From positions 191,525,891 through 191,589,890 of the forward strand of contig NC_081406.1 in NCBI RefSeq assembly GCF_030272615.1: 64,000 bases of DNA, read 5' to 3'. The stretch is from Cryptomeria japonica (Eukaryota; Streptophyta; Pinopsida; Cupressales; Cupressaceae). The position numbers and the translations under genes were made by a program. Positions within the stretch are counted from its first letter, which is position 1, and each line of letters begins with the position of its first letter. This document shows positions 44,985-55,959 of the stretch, piece after piece. The notes below the pieces were generated by a model. That model was not told where the DNA came from. It did not search any database and saw only the letters and a program-made list of their open reading frames with translations.

Positions 44985-45290
44985 ACTCGTACGACATGCT
45001 TTTCCAGTTAGTACGACAAAACTTTAGATTTCACACAGTAATACAAACAGACTTGTACGACACGAGAATGAGCTAGAACGAGTCAAAAAATGCTAAAACA
45101 GAGACTCGTATGACAAATATTTAGCTCTCGTACAACAATAAAAAGGAGCTCGTACGACACAGGATCAGCCTAGTACGAGTAAAGAATTTGCAACATAAAA
45201 ACTCATACGACACAGATTTATACCTAGCACGAGTTAGGATGAGGTGTCGTCCTAGACTGAAAGGAAGTTCGTACGAGCTGAAAAGGCAAC
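44985..45290. repeat. CTCGTACGACA motif cluster, LTR-proximal
   Basis: About eleven copies (gactcgtacgacat, gacttgtacgacac, gactcgtatgacaa, agctcgtacgacac, actcatacgacac), a few inverted (tagtacgagta, tagcacgagtt). The core CGTACG is itself a palindrome. Confidence 0.75.
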
Positions 45291-45367
45291 TCATTTGAAT
45301 TTTTGCACCAGAGCCGGACAAAGAAGATGTTTGCTGAGGATTAAGAGGCCGAAAATGATGATTTCTA

Positions 45368-45384
45368 CCCCACGGTGGGCGCCA
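45368..45384 (-). other. Tat-4 primer-binding site
   Basis: TGGCGCCCACCGTGGGG on the minus strand, three bases inside the 5' LTR. TGGCGCC starts are common in plant gypsy elements; I leave the tRNA open. Confidence 0.75.
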
Positions 45385-45387
45385 AAA

Positions 45388-46379
45388 TGTCATGCTCTGT
45401 GAAGTGTACCTGTACTTGCAACCACAATGCACTCAATAAATCATTACAATTATGGTTAGTAAATTGAAATAATGAAATACAAAACCATAGCTAATCGACT
45501 TATTGCCTCCTAGTAAATGCGAGTATGAAAAATGCTCTCAGATCTGATTATGCAAATTCCAGTGACTTGACTACACTTAGATGGAGGATTTGAATGTTGA
45601 AAATGCATGATCTAGAAAGAATAGCATGATTAAGCTATATGAATCCATGATTGATCTAGTAAATAAGCTAATATTAAGATGCAATTGAGCATGATAACAT
45701 TGCTAAAATGATAAAACTAGAAGCTAGATGCCTATAATAACAATGCATAAAATAAAAAATAAGATGGGATGCAAAATGATATGAAATTGGGACCAATATT
45801 GCTCCAAAATGAGGTCTATTTATAGGATTTTCCAAGGCTAGGGGTGATGTGGCAAGAATCAACGGTCAAGATTGATCTGAAGATATCAATGGTTAAATTG
45901 GAGGAGGATGGCAAAGGGAACATCTATCATCTCTATGGTGACAAGTGTCAAGAGGCTTCTAGAAGGAGTTAGATGAAAGGGAACACTAAGTGACAAGTGT
46001 CAAAAAGGTTCTAGAAGATGTTGTACGAAAGGGGACATGGTGGTAGGTAGAATGGGTTAGGTTTAGGAGTGGTAGAAGTTAGGAGAATTTGAATTTAAAA
46101 ATTCAATTAATAGGAAAAGGATAATTAATCTCAACAACTCATAGATTTTGTTTTAATTAGTTAGGGGTTTAGAAGAAATGATTTTGATGGAGAGAATTAA
46201 TTAATTAAAGGGGTTAAATGAAATGAACCTATTTAATAAATCCTTAGATTTATTAATAAGTAGATGAAAGGGGAAATTTAATCAAATTGCTTAGTGAATT
46301 CAATTAAATTAGGGAGGGAGATTAATTAAATAATTGCTTATTCAATTAATTATCTTCAGACCATTTTTAGGTGTATACA
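45388..46379 (-). repeat. Tat-4 5' LTR
   Basis: Runs from TGTCATGC to TATACA; TATA box TATAAATAG on the minus strand at 45816-45824, as in the other copy. Confidence 0.88.
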
Positions 46380-46384
46380 CAAAG

Positions 46385-47081
46385 AACACAAGAACACATA
46401 GCACATAACACTAGAATTTACATATAAAAGCCTAGAAGGAAAAAACCATGGTGAGATAGTTGCTTGGAGCCACTGCTCGAATCCAACCTCACAATGAAAT
46501 ATGAATCTTACTACTAGTTATGAAAGCACCAACCCTCAAGAGACACCAATCCCCTCACAATAGTATCAATTAGGGCACCAACCCAAGAGGACTACAATCC
46601 ACTTAACCATATCAATACAATATCAATTGGGCACCAACCCTAAACAACTTAAAAGGCATCAACCTTATACAAATTAGGAGGCAACAACCTCACAGGTAAA
46701 AAATCAAACATACCTATGTTTGAGACAAAATTAAGGATTGTCAAAATGGACCTTGTAATTTTGCTTTCTCATTTATTAGCCTTTGACCCACACACACTAT
46801 TCTACAACCCACTACTTTACCTTTGCATCAAGAGATAGAGAATGATTTGCATAGAGTAGCACTTCCTATCTCCAATAACCTTTGTTATGACTACAACATC
46901 CCACACAACAACAACATATATGAATCATACCATTCATTTATATATATGCATTTGTGCACTATTTGCATGTCGGTTAGGAATTTTTCCAAAATAATATTCA
47001 CTAAACATGTTGACCTGCAACTAATTTACTTCACTACTTCATAATAGGTGCCAAAATATTCAAATTCTTGACCAAGATCTA
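46385..47081. other. Probable LTR remainder and unassigned sequence
   Basis: Continues from 20955 once Tat-4 is removed. The aaaaaaccatggtgagat block is of the kind found in copia-type LTRs here, and short caccaaccc words recur (46530-46690). No gene is seen. Confidence 0.4.
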
Positions 47082-47330
47082 GGGGAGAGGGACCAATAGT
47101 TGTTAGGGCTAACTTTGTCAACATGTAGTCGTCACATGGAATATTGTAAGACCTCCTTTTTTTTTAGAAATGTAAAATGGACACTTAACTATCTACAACT
47201 AATGTTTGAAGACATGACTCATCATGGAACTTGTCAAAATAACGTGTCTAGTGTGAAGTGTCCAAAAAATGACTTTTTAAAGATTTGACCAAAACTTAAT
47301 CGAAAAATCCCTAGTAGTTGAATAAAAAAA

Positions 47331-47439
47331 TATAATTTGTAATTAGTACAATATTGTTTTTTTAATTTAAAATATAACTTATATATATGCAACTTATATT
47401 TTAAATAAAAATACGGTATTGTACTAATTACAAATTATA
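47331..47439. repeat. Long AT-rich hairpin (about 50-bp arms)
   Basis: Arm 47331-47380 and arm 47391-47439 are inverse complements but for a few mismatches, with a loop of about 10 bases (atatatatgc). The outer 22 bases (tataatttgtaattagtac) are perfect. Confidence 0.85.
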
Positions 47440-47512
47440 TCTTTGACTTTTATATCTAGTACATTATGTTCGACTATTGGTCCTTTGGTGCTAGATATAA
47501 AAGTCAAAGATA
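47438..47512. repeat. Second hairpin with perfect 22-bp arms
   Basis: tatctttgacttttatatct at 47438 onward pairs without mismatch with 47491-47512; the loop is 31 bases. It touches the first hairpin end to end. Confidence 0.88.
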
Positions 47513-47559
47513 ACACACACTTATGATTACTACATAATGTTGGCTCTAGTGATGGTTCC

Positions 47560-47870
47560 CAAGCTGGATCCTTACTGCTTGAGCATTCTTTTGATGGTCC
47601 CAATGATAGTATCGTCTAGATGGTTGTTTGTCACAAGCGGAAGGGGAAGTCCTCCCCACCCCTCCAAACCCCCCTCTAGTCAAAGCTTGGGTTCCCCCCC
47701 CTTGCGCTAGGTTTGGGTTGTTGAAGGTCTAATAGTTATTTGTTTGGGGCTTGCTCCCATATGCTTTTGTATTGTATTGCCTGAGGGCTTTTAGTTTTTG
47801 ATAGTCTATGACTATGTTTAAGGGTCGGCGCCCTAGTTAACACTGCTTTTTTAATCAAAAATATATTATT
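47560..47870 (+). mobile_element. LINE 3' tail fragment
   Basis: A block with tgtttggggcttgctccc, ttttgatagtctatgac, gggtcggcgccctagttaac and a final ttttttaatcaaaaata has the wording and layout of plant L1-type LINE 3' ends, truncated at the 5' side. No RT coding is included. It is nested in the inverted-repeat element. Confidence 0.55.
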
Positions 47871-48398
47871 ATATAAAATACTTATATTGAACACAAAGAG
47901 ACCAATTGTCGAACACTAAAACCTTTGGAAAATCCCTCACATTTCATGGAAAAAAATAAGGTATTTATTGTGTTCACCTTTTATATTTATGATAAGATAA
48001 ATTATTAATATGAAATACTCCAATGCATATATATTGCTACCCCAATAGTTGTACACATAAGAATAATATTTTTTCACTATGATAACAATACTTGTTTTAG
48101 TGAGCATCTTATTTTATAAATGACACACTTATAGTGGATAGCTATGATATTTTATTTGAAACAAAAAATGCTTTATTTCACTTGTTAATGAATGTATTTA
48201 TGCCTTTTTTATATAACATTTATAGGTTCTCTTGTGTTCAAGTATTGGCCCATTTTGACCAACATTTGGTATTTTTTTTATTTACATTTGGATTATTTAT
48301 TTACAATATATAGTATAAATATGTGGCAAGGCTAGATATTATAAGCACAATTGCTATAACGACTATTGGACCTTGTACAACTACTGGCCCCTCTCCCC

Positions 48399-50293
48399 TA
48401 GTTGTTCACCCAGTTTGAACCTTGACATTGATCTCTTCATTTCACAACATAGTGGATGAGTGAGATGCCAATTCTACAAAGATTTTTTGCTTGGGCCCAC
48501 TACAAAGATGTGGCATCATCGTGCATTATTGCAATAAGAAGACCCAATCCCACAAACCTTCATGTGAAAACATGTTGACCATTGATCCTCGCTATGTGTC
48601 ATCTCCCTGCAATCTCACAACCAAAGAGATGATACCTCACAAAATCCTTGTAGATGCACATGAGCGATCAGATCAATACTTAGGCATTTTTAGGATAAGG
48701 TTTTGGGCATCATAGGGCTTTTTAGGGAAGAATACTAAAAGCGGTAAGGAGGAAAGGTAGATGTTGAAGGCCCAAAGCCCAACATAATTGACACTTAGCC
48801 AAATTTAAGAAGTGAGGAAGGCATTAGGACTGATAGCAATAGCATAACAACATAAAGGCAAGCAAAAGCCCAAAACCCAACATGTTCAATACTTAACCAA
48901 TTCTGGATCTTTGCAACTTGGGTAAATTGGCTTAGGCAAGAACAAAAGGGTGAAGGAAAAGAAATGAGGCATAAGTAGTGATTCATTTATGATCTCTCAG
49001 ATTGATTATAGTTGATGGACCATAATGAGGCACAAAATACCAACAATATCCATGGGTCTCATTTTGACATAGCTAGGTCACTTATATCATTACACATTTG
49101 AATCCTTACTTTCAAAATTCAAATTCAAAATAAATCATGTCAACTCTCTCTAAGTAGCTTGTGTGAGCTAACCTAATACACTTTTATTGAATTGTGTGTT
49201 TAGTTGTATTTAAAGATATTGACTCACTCATTTTAAATCATATTGGAGTGTGACGACACCATTTATGACAATTAATTTAAATGAGAATCTATTATATATT
49301 TGTTTTATATTGACATCGTCTTACGTACATTGCATGTTTTCTTATTGTTTTTAATCTTTCACTTAGAGTCACAAATTTAACCCAACTAGGGGTATCACTA
49401 AGGATAACTTGACCCTCATAATTTAGTAGATTCCTTAAGGTGTTCCTAAAAACTATCAATCATTACAACAATTTAAATGTTAAAAAAACAAGGTGAACTA
49501 TTTGTAGTAATGTACATTCGAGTTCATATCTATGAGTAATGTAGGTACAAATCTACACTCACAAAGATTATTCTACACTTGCATAGGCGAACCTAAGTGA
49601 AAAATAATCAATTTACAAAATATAATATCTTTATTTAAACGATGCATGTGGTTTATGAGTAATCGTGTGTATCCCTAGGGGACTAGTCTTGCCTCAACTC
49701 GCCCCTTCTTGGCCCCAACTTGGCAGCAAAGTAAGTCCAAGGCAAGACAGGCAGAGTGCTCGATTAGATAGTAGGAACATCCTTGAATTCCAAAAAAATA
49801 AATCTTCATTTAATTAAAAGCTAAAATTCCAATATCTTCATCGATACAAATACTAAAATTCCAACACCTTCAAAAATTAATTTTGAAAGTGTATCACCAC
49901 ATATTCCCACCTTCAAAATCCCATAAAAAATTATTTATTTAAATTCATTTCAATTCTACATTTAATTCAACTAAAAGTCAGCAAAAATATTCTAATTTAT
50001 CTCAATTCCATATTTTTTTGCGGATGCCTTCTATTCTCTCCAGTCTCCAGCTTGAAACCTTAACCTAGTTGTGGATTTGAACCTAGCGGTTTTAATTTTT
50101 ATTCTAAAACGAATGGGAGATGCTGTGACATTTTCTCCAAATTGCCCTTGTACATTTCAAGCCTTTGTGTGGATGGGTACTGCGGGATATACACAAATTT
50201 CTGCTTGTACATAATTTGTTTCTACTTGTGCCGGTGCCGTTGCACAAGTGAAAAATATATCAAGCACATCTTCTCTGAAAAACAAAATATCCT
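48399..50293. other. Intergenic region upstream of the methyltransferase gene
   Basis: No gene recognised. The promoter and 5' untranslated region of the following gene should lie in its last few hundred bases, but I see no clear TATA box there. Confidence 0.5.
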
Positions 50294-51862
50294 ATGCCTC
50301 TACAGATTTCTTTAACCAGGATATCCCGCTATGGGGGATGCCATTTTAAGTCTCACAATGCGTTTTCTCTGTTAGAGGCACCCATGTGCCTGATACCCAA
50401 AACCCCTTGGTTATGTTTTCCCCCTAGCTCAGCTGGGTTATATGAGAATGGCAGAAAGAAGGTTTTCAGAGCCCTCTACAGTCATGAAACTCTTCCTTGG
50501 ATTGAAGGCAATGGGGACAAATCAAATGCCATGGAGAAACATGGAGCTAAACAGACCGGTGGGAAGAAGCAAGGCACCAGCTCCTGGAATGAAGCTGCAG
50601 ATAATTACTTCGCAAAGCAGCCCAAAACCAGGTATGGTCACAGCATTGGAAACAAAAAATCATTTGAAACGAATGTTAAGAAACATGTTGAGATATCCAA
50701 TGAACAAGTTGTTAGTACCCATATAGAAGAGACTGAAGATGAAGAGGACTCTGAGCCTGTGAATGATGAAAGATGGGAAAAGATAAAGAAAAACTATAGA
50801 AAAATGATGGAAACTGATGAGAGAAGAAGACCCAAGAGATCATATGAGGAAAAGGCTGATGAGAGAAGAAGACCATACGAGGAAAAGACTGTCCCATGGG
50901 ACCATAGGGAAGGATGGGGGAAGAAAACATGGAGAGAAGTATCTACGGCATCAACGCTACCTAAGATAGTAGGTGAAGCAGTCTATGGAGTGGGTCCTGT
51001 TTTGGCTGCGATAACAATAGCTAGGAGGGAGTTATATGCCCTCTATGTTCAAGAAGGTCTTGATTTGAGTAGTACACATCAGAAGAAGAAGGACAAGGCA
51101 AGTGTTGAAAAGATTTTACAAATTGCCGGGAAACTTGGATTGAGTGTGAAGGAGGCTTCAAAACATGACCTTAATATGCTGGTGGACTCGAGGCCTCATC
51201 AGGGCCTCGTGCTGGATGCCTCCCCATTGGAGATGGAGAGTATAACAGAATTGGACTCTGTTTCTGATTATGAGGGTAAGGGTTCTTCGCCTCTCTGGGT
51301 TGCTTTGGATGAAGTCACCGATCCTCAAAATTTTGGGGCAGTTGTTCGGTCTGCTTATTTCTTTGGAGCAACAGGAGTAGTAGTCTGTGCTAAGAATTCA
51401 GCTCCACTGAGTGGTGTAGTAAGCAAAGCCAGTGCAGGATCATTGGAATTGACTGAGCTTCGGACATGTAGGAACATGATGAAATTCTTGGAACTATCTG
51501 CAAGTAATGGATGGCGGGTTTTGGGTGCTTCTGTGTCTCAGGAAGCAGTGTCACTGAATGAGGTCTCACCAGGTGTTCCAACAATTTTGGTGTTGGGAAG
51601 TGAAGGCAGAGGGCTGAGACCACTTGTTAGAAGATCTTGTTCCCAATTGATTAGTATACCTGGGACCCTTTCCCATAACACGACCAGATCCGTTGATGAT
51701 AGTTCTATTGAGGATCAATTTGAACTTGAAGAATTTAATCAATTCATGGCAGTTGAAAGTTTAAATGTGAGTGTAGCAGCAGGCATACTCCTCTACCATT
51801 TGATTAGGTCCCCCAAACCTTCTTTGGATTCAAAAAGTTGCATTCAATTGGAGTCTCAGTAA
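50294..51862 (+). CDS. SpoU/TrmH-family RNA 2'-O-ribose methyltransferase, probably organellar
   Basis: An intact, intronless 522-residue protein. Residues 1-60 are rich in Ser, Arg and hydrophobic residues with few acids, as in an organelle transit peptide. Residues 75-215 are charged and low-complexity, with the repeated block DERRRP at 175 and 189. Residues 226-312 are the L30e-like RNA-binding domain (VYGVGPVLAAI, HQGLVLDAS). The knotted SpoU catalytic domain follows: motif 1 DEVTDPQNFGAVVRSA (339-354, catalytic Arg352), motif 2 ILVLGSEGRGL (431-441), motif 3 ESLNVSVAAGILL (488-500). It should transfer methyl from S-adenosylmethionine to a ribose 2'-OH, probably a guanosine of organellar large-subunit rRNA, as MRM1/RlmB relatives do. 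The first ATG is taken because the transit-like stretch follows it. The exact target is inference. Confidence 0.9.
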   Translation: MPLQISLTRISRYGGCHFKSHNAFSLLEAPMCLIPKTPWLCFPPSSAGLYENGRKKVFRALYSHETLPWIEGNGDKSNAMEKHGAKQTGGKKQGTSSWNEAADNYFAKQPKTRYGHSIGNKKSFETNVKKHVEISNEQVVSTHIEETEDEEDSEPVNDERWEKIKKNYRKMMETDERRRPKRSYEEKADERRRPYEEKTVPWDHREGWGKKTWREVSTASTLPKIVGEAVYGVGPVLAAITIARRELYALYVQEGLDLSSTHQKKKDKASVEKILQIAGKLGLSVKEASKHDLNMLVDSRPHQGLVLDASPLEMESITELDSVSDYEGKGSSPLWVALDEVTDPQNFGAVVRSAYFFGATGVVVCAKNSAPLSGVVSKASAGSLELTELRTCRNMMKFLELSASNGWRVLGASVSQEAVSLNEVSPGVPTILVLGSEGRGLRPLVRRSCSQLISIPGTLSHNTTRSVDDSSIEDQFELEEFNQFMAVESLNVSVAAGILLYHLIRSPKPSLDSKSCIQLESQ

Positions 51863-54800
51863 GCTAAAGCCTTTCTCTTGTTCAACTTGTGGTTTATCAT
51901 CTTTTTCATGCCATTGATTGGTTCCCCTTTCGATTGTTTTGACTATACGTTCCCTGATAGTTTTGCTTTCATATTCGTTTCTGTTCATGAGCAAACTCTT
52001 CTGGAGGTTGCTAATAGCAATTTAGCATTACTTCCAAAGAAACCACAGATGGGCCTGCTAAGCTTTCTTCCTGCAAGCCACTGCCAACTCACTATTTCTT
52101 GCTTTTCTTTCATAGCTAGCCATTGAAGAAGGATTTTGTTATTTCCTTCTCAAGGATCTGGATCACAAAAATCAATATCAGTAGGCAATCAGTTCCACAT
52201 TCAGAAAGTATGTCAGTTAATTTTGGTCTGACATTACATTATAGTGCATCATCAGCTTGAAATTGATGTGGTCTGGCTTTATAGAAAATATGGCTCAATT
52301 TTTTGAGACCGGGCCCTTATATAATCTAAATGTCTGCTTGCATTATAAATTGATCAATGGATGACAGTTTGTGTTAGAAGAGTAGAACTATTCCATGGAC
52401 CTATCTTTACTGCCATTGTTGTGAGAAGATGGTCAAGGTTGACTACCTTGCTTCTTCCATTGAAATGGAGCATTTCCATTTTTCTTGAAACTTGTTTTAT
52501 AATTTAAGTTGTTACAATTTGAAGTGTATTTTTATAGCATTTATGGAATAAGCTACGGACTTCTACCTCTTTTTTATTCACCAAACACTATGGTTTTGAG
52601 TAAATCAGGTGTGTATTAGTTAGGCTAGTTAGTTATTCAGCCTTAGAGCATGCCCACCTAGTGTGTAGGCTCATTTTTGTTAGGTTTATATCAACCAGCA
52701 CTACAACTTTTGAAAGTTTTCTGGATTAATAGTATAGATGCTATGATGCCTCACATGGCCACAGATTAAAAAATGATGGATGTTGCCAATTTCTGCTTAC
52801 GGCACGAGAGTAGATAAACAATTCTACATTAATATTAAGATTTTTCCTTGTTTTCCATTTTTCACATTAGTCTTTCCATTCCAGATACGAACACTCCTGT
52901 ATGCCTCCTCAAGCAGATTCTTATTATTATTAGCTGCTAGGCTACATTTTGTGTGAGGTTTTGACCTGAAACCTGTCTCATGCCAGGAAACCACTCATCT
53001 GTTTGGTAAACCGTGCTAGAAAACAAGCCGAGAAATTGAATGCATTGAAGGATCAGGCAATTAAATCTTTGTAGTAAATACAAAGCAGATGAGATCTGAT
53101 TTCCAAATCAAATCGGATCTTTAGTAAGTGATGAAATCATTGTGCGAAAATCTTATCTGCAGCTCAAGGATTTGATATTTTTAGATCTACTTTTCTGATG
53201 CAGCAGCTGCAGGGACATAGTAAATGCTTCATCCCAAAAAATTTGCGGACTGTGTCATGCTACTAACGATGCTGATGAAAAAGTGGACAACGTTTTCAGG
53301 AAAATATTTAGCAGAATGAAACTTGAACTACAGATGGATTGTAGATATTACAGAGATAAACCATGGCATGTGACTTTGTGGAGATATTTTTTTGTTTGGA
53401 ATTCATTTTTTCTGTGATACTTCTTTTCTATCAGATTAATTGCTTTGTCTGCAATCTTTCTGTATCATCAGTTAAATGGCCACTAAGATGACACAGGTTA
53501 AGTCTGCAGTGAACAAGGTTTTGGATTTTGTGTCTATTTGCGTGTCAATGTTCTTTTTCAATCCATTGAATGTGTTTCTTTCCCCCATTTTGCAACATGT
53601 GGTTTGGATCAACCTGGTTTAGTCACTTGTACGACTGAACATGGATTCATTGTAACAAAATGATATTTATTACAGATTTATAGTTGAGCGTTAGATTATA
53701 ATCTGCATGCTATGTAATGAAAGCAACAATTGGCTTGAGTACATGGGAAATTGCTACTTGTCAGCTTTACTCTTTCTTGCATCATGCTGAATTTGAATCC
53801 TGATATGTCCAAGACAGCAGCAGAAAAACACCCACTCGAATTTTAGCAGAAGTATATGAACGTCAATTAGAGCTTTGGGACCTTGATTGTTGTTAGGTTG
53901 GTTATATTGTAGCATGGAAGTTTGGAACCCAGTTGATTCTATCATTGAATGTCTGTAGGTAACTTTTTTATGATTTGGAAGGAGAATAAATTTTGCACAC
54001 TTGTGTCCTTGATGTTGTATATTGATCTTAAAGTATTGCCTCCTGTATCTTGTTCTTTCCTCTTCCATGGGATGGAAGGTGCATTCTAGATGTCTAGAAT
54101 GCACTAGTTATGACTGTTTTGGGTACCCTGATTCGGAATTTTATTTTCACCTAAATGAGTAGATTGATATTGTGTGTTTCATTGTGATAATTGTTTTCTC
54201 ATTTCTAGAAGCTTCTATGCTTTCACTGAAAGCATATTTCCTCTTTGTGATGATATGCATCTTCTGAGTCATGTATTAAAGATGAAGTCTGTCAAACTCG
54301 TTGTGAGAAAAGCAAAAGTATGTAAAGAAGAGAGATTGTAAGAAGTTCCTATGGTTGTGTGTGTTGGGAATATAAATTTTTACAAAATTTAGGGGTCCCT
54401 AAATGTGAAAAACCAGTGAATGCCCTAAAAATGCATGATCAAATCTCGAGTCCGATAAGTTATCTGACGTCACAATTATGTTTATCACCCACAGATGAGC
54501 ATGAGTACCCATGTTCAACATCCCATAGTCAGATTAGATGCATATACAAAATGACAAAATTCAGGATGCACCCTAGTTTGAGTTACACAACCATCCCAAG
54601 TAGCCATGTTGGAGAGTTAAAACCTTACACCTTTAAGCCATCAATCTAGACCAATTGTTCCATTCAATTCTCCTGTTAACAAGTTACTTTTGTGCCAACT
54701 TGTACAGCCTCATGACCCAATTCGCTATTTTTCCCGAACCTGATTCATTTGCAATTTATTTAGTTTTCACCAAAAAACTTGTTAAAGTGACCTCCTATCC

Positions 54801-55959
54801 GAATCATTATTTGACAACCAGATCATCTCCACATTAAACCAATTGTTCTCCACAATTCTCTATACTACAGAGACCCCTATGCAGGATTCAGGAGCCTCAA
54901 CATGTAAACTGTACAAGATTTCTTCAGTTCTGCACAGTAAAACGATTCAAAAGGCCAACTTGGAATTTGATATCTTCGCATCGGATGATCATCATGCTAA
55001 TCCACTTTGGGAACACAGAGATGCTACCTAAGTATACATGTTTACCAGTTTTTGCAGCCATCAGAGTTTGTTTGACATCTTTTCAAAGCTCCAACTTTCT
55101 GAGTTTTCACTATGCTCAAAACAACGTTTTAAGAATAACTCCAGGAGTCAAGTTCAATGATTAATATCTTGTACTTAATGATAAATTTTACAGAACCGTT
55201 TTTTGCTATGAATTATCAGCTCAGATGTCTACATGCTTTCCAGTGTGAGTGGTCTACAGAGAAGTTTTGACAGGGTTTTAAATTGTTTCCTGACTACCTC
55301 GAGCCAAAAAACGCGACTAAAATAAGTTTCAAATTTTTAGATTCTGAAAGCGACTCACCTATTATTTTGGTCCCAAGTGACTCCAGTTTCGATTTCATTG
55401 AAATCCAGGGCCGTTTGACATATTTTAAAAGTTGCATTTTCCCGCTACTCACTCTAGTAGGCCATTTTACAAAGGAAGTACCTTCATTTGGCAAGCTGTT
55501 CAAAATCTGTCAAAACCCACTTCCAAAATAATTGATTATGATCTCCTGCAAATTTTCGTAACTCCAAGATGCCCAATTAGTCAGCAGTGGAATTACTCTG
55601 AAATGGGGAGAAGAGAAATTAAAAAAATTTCAAATTTTTCTCTGGTTTTTGATATCAAACAATTGAATATTTAATTAAGTTATTAAAATTGGTTGGATCA
55701 TTGGAGAAACAAAACAGAGTGTGGTGGCCCCGGCATATTGATCTTGTATGATAAATAATTTTATCAATTAACACCTTTATCGAAGAGACTGCAATGATCG
55801 GGGAAGATTTAAATTGTCTCACCGAAGTATAAAGTCTCCCCGATAATAAAAGTAAAAATAAACTATTTAGAGCACGAGGCAAATAAGCTCATCGGTATAA
55901 CATAGCATTGGCAAGTGCAGAAGAAATAGTCTCACCGAAATGCACAGCTACACCGAAAA
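51863..55959. other. 3' flank of the methyltransferase gene; no further gene recognised
   Basis: The first part must include the 3' untranslated region; I cannot fix the polyadenylation site. Frames of 60-116 codons on both strands (for example 53754-54104 minus and 54359-54649 plus) lack any family features. From about 54350 the wording becomes repeat-like, but no element boundary was found. Confidence 0.45.

Larger units (their letters stand above)
43019..45367 (-). other. Tat-4 5' leader with two short-motif arrays
   Basis: 2.3 kb without a supported gene. As in gypsy-2, motif clusters stand at both ends (43540-43735 and 44985-45290) and a non-repetitive, GC-richer core lies between them (about 43900-44500). 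Confidence 0.6.
20961..46379 (-). mobile_element. Tat-4: Tat-type Ty3/gypsy element hosting two nested elements
   Basis: Two LTRs of about 1 kb (20961-21986, 45388-46379), TG...CA ends and CAAAG duplications bound it. On the minus strand: primer-binding site, 2.3 kb leader, gag, protease, G-patch-like segment, coiled linker, RT, RNase H, a second RNase H, integrase remnant, 1.8 kb 3' region and polypurine tract. The second, archaeal-like RNase H marks the Tat lineage. Sire-6 and the Tat-5 remnant lie inside; without them it is about 12.6 kb, and about 1 kb of RNase H/integrase is missing at the Tat-5 joint. The LTRs differ by several percent plus indels, so it is older than gypsy-2. Confidence 0.88.
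47082..48398. mobile_element. Terminal-inverted-repeat DNA element, non-autonomous
   Basis: The left end GGGGAGAGGGACCAATAG and the reverse of the right end GGGGAGAGGGGCCAGTAG match at 20 of 22 bases, and both ends are flanked by TA, a possible target duplication. Worn copies of the ccaatagttgt word recur inside near both ends (47470, 47910, 48045, 48245), as subterminal repeats do in DNA transposons. There is no transposase frame. TA duplication would suit Tc1/Mariner-like MITEs, but the superfamily is not settled. Confidence 0.6.

Noticed and set aside
53754-54104. 116-codon minus-strand frame downstream of the methyltransferase
   Set aside because: No family features; composition is like the surrounding noncoding DNA.
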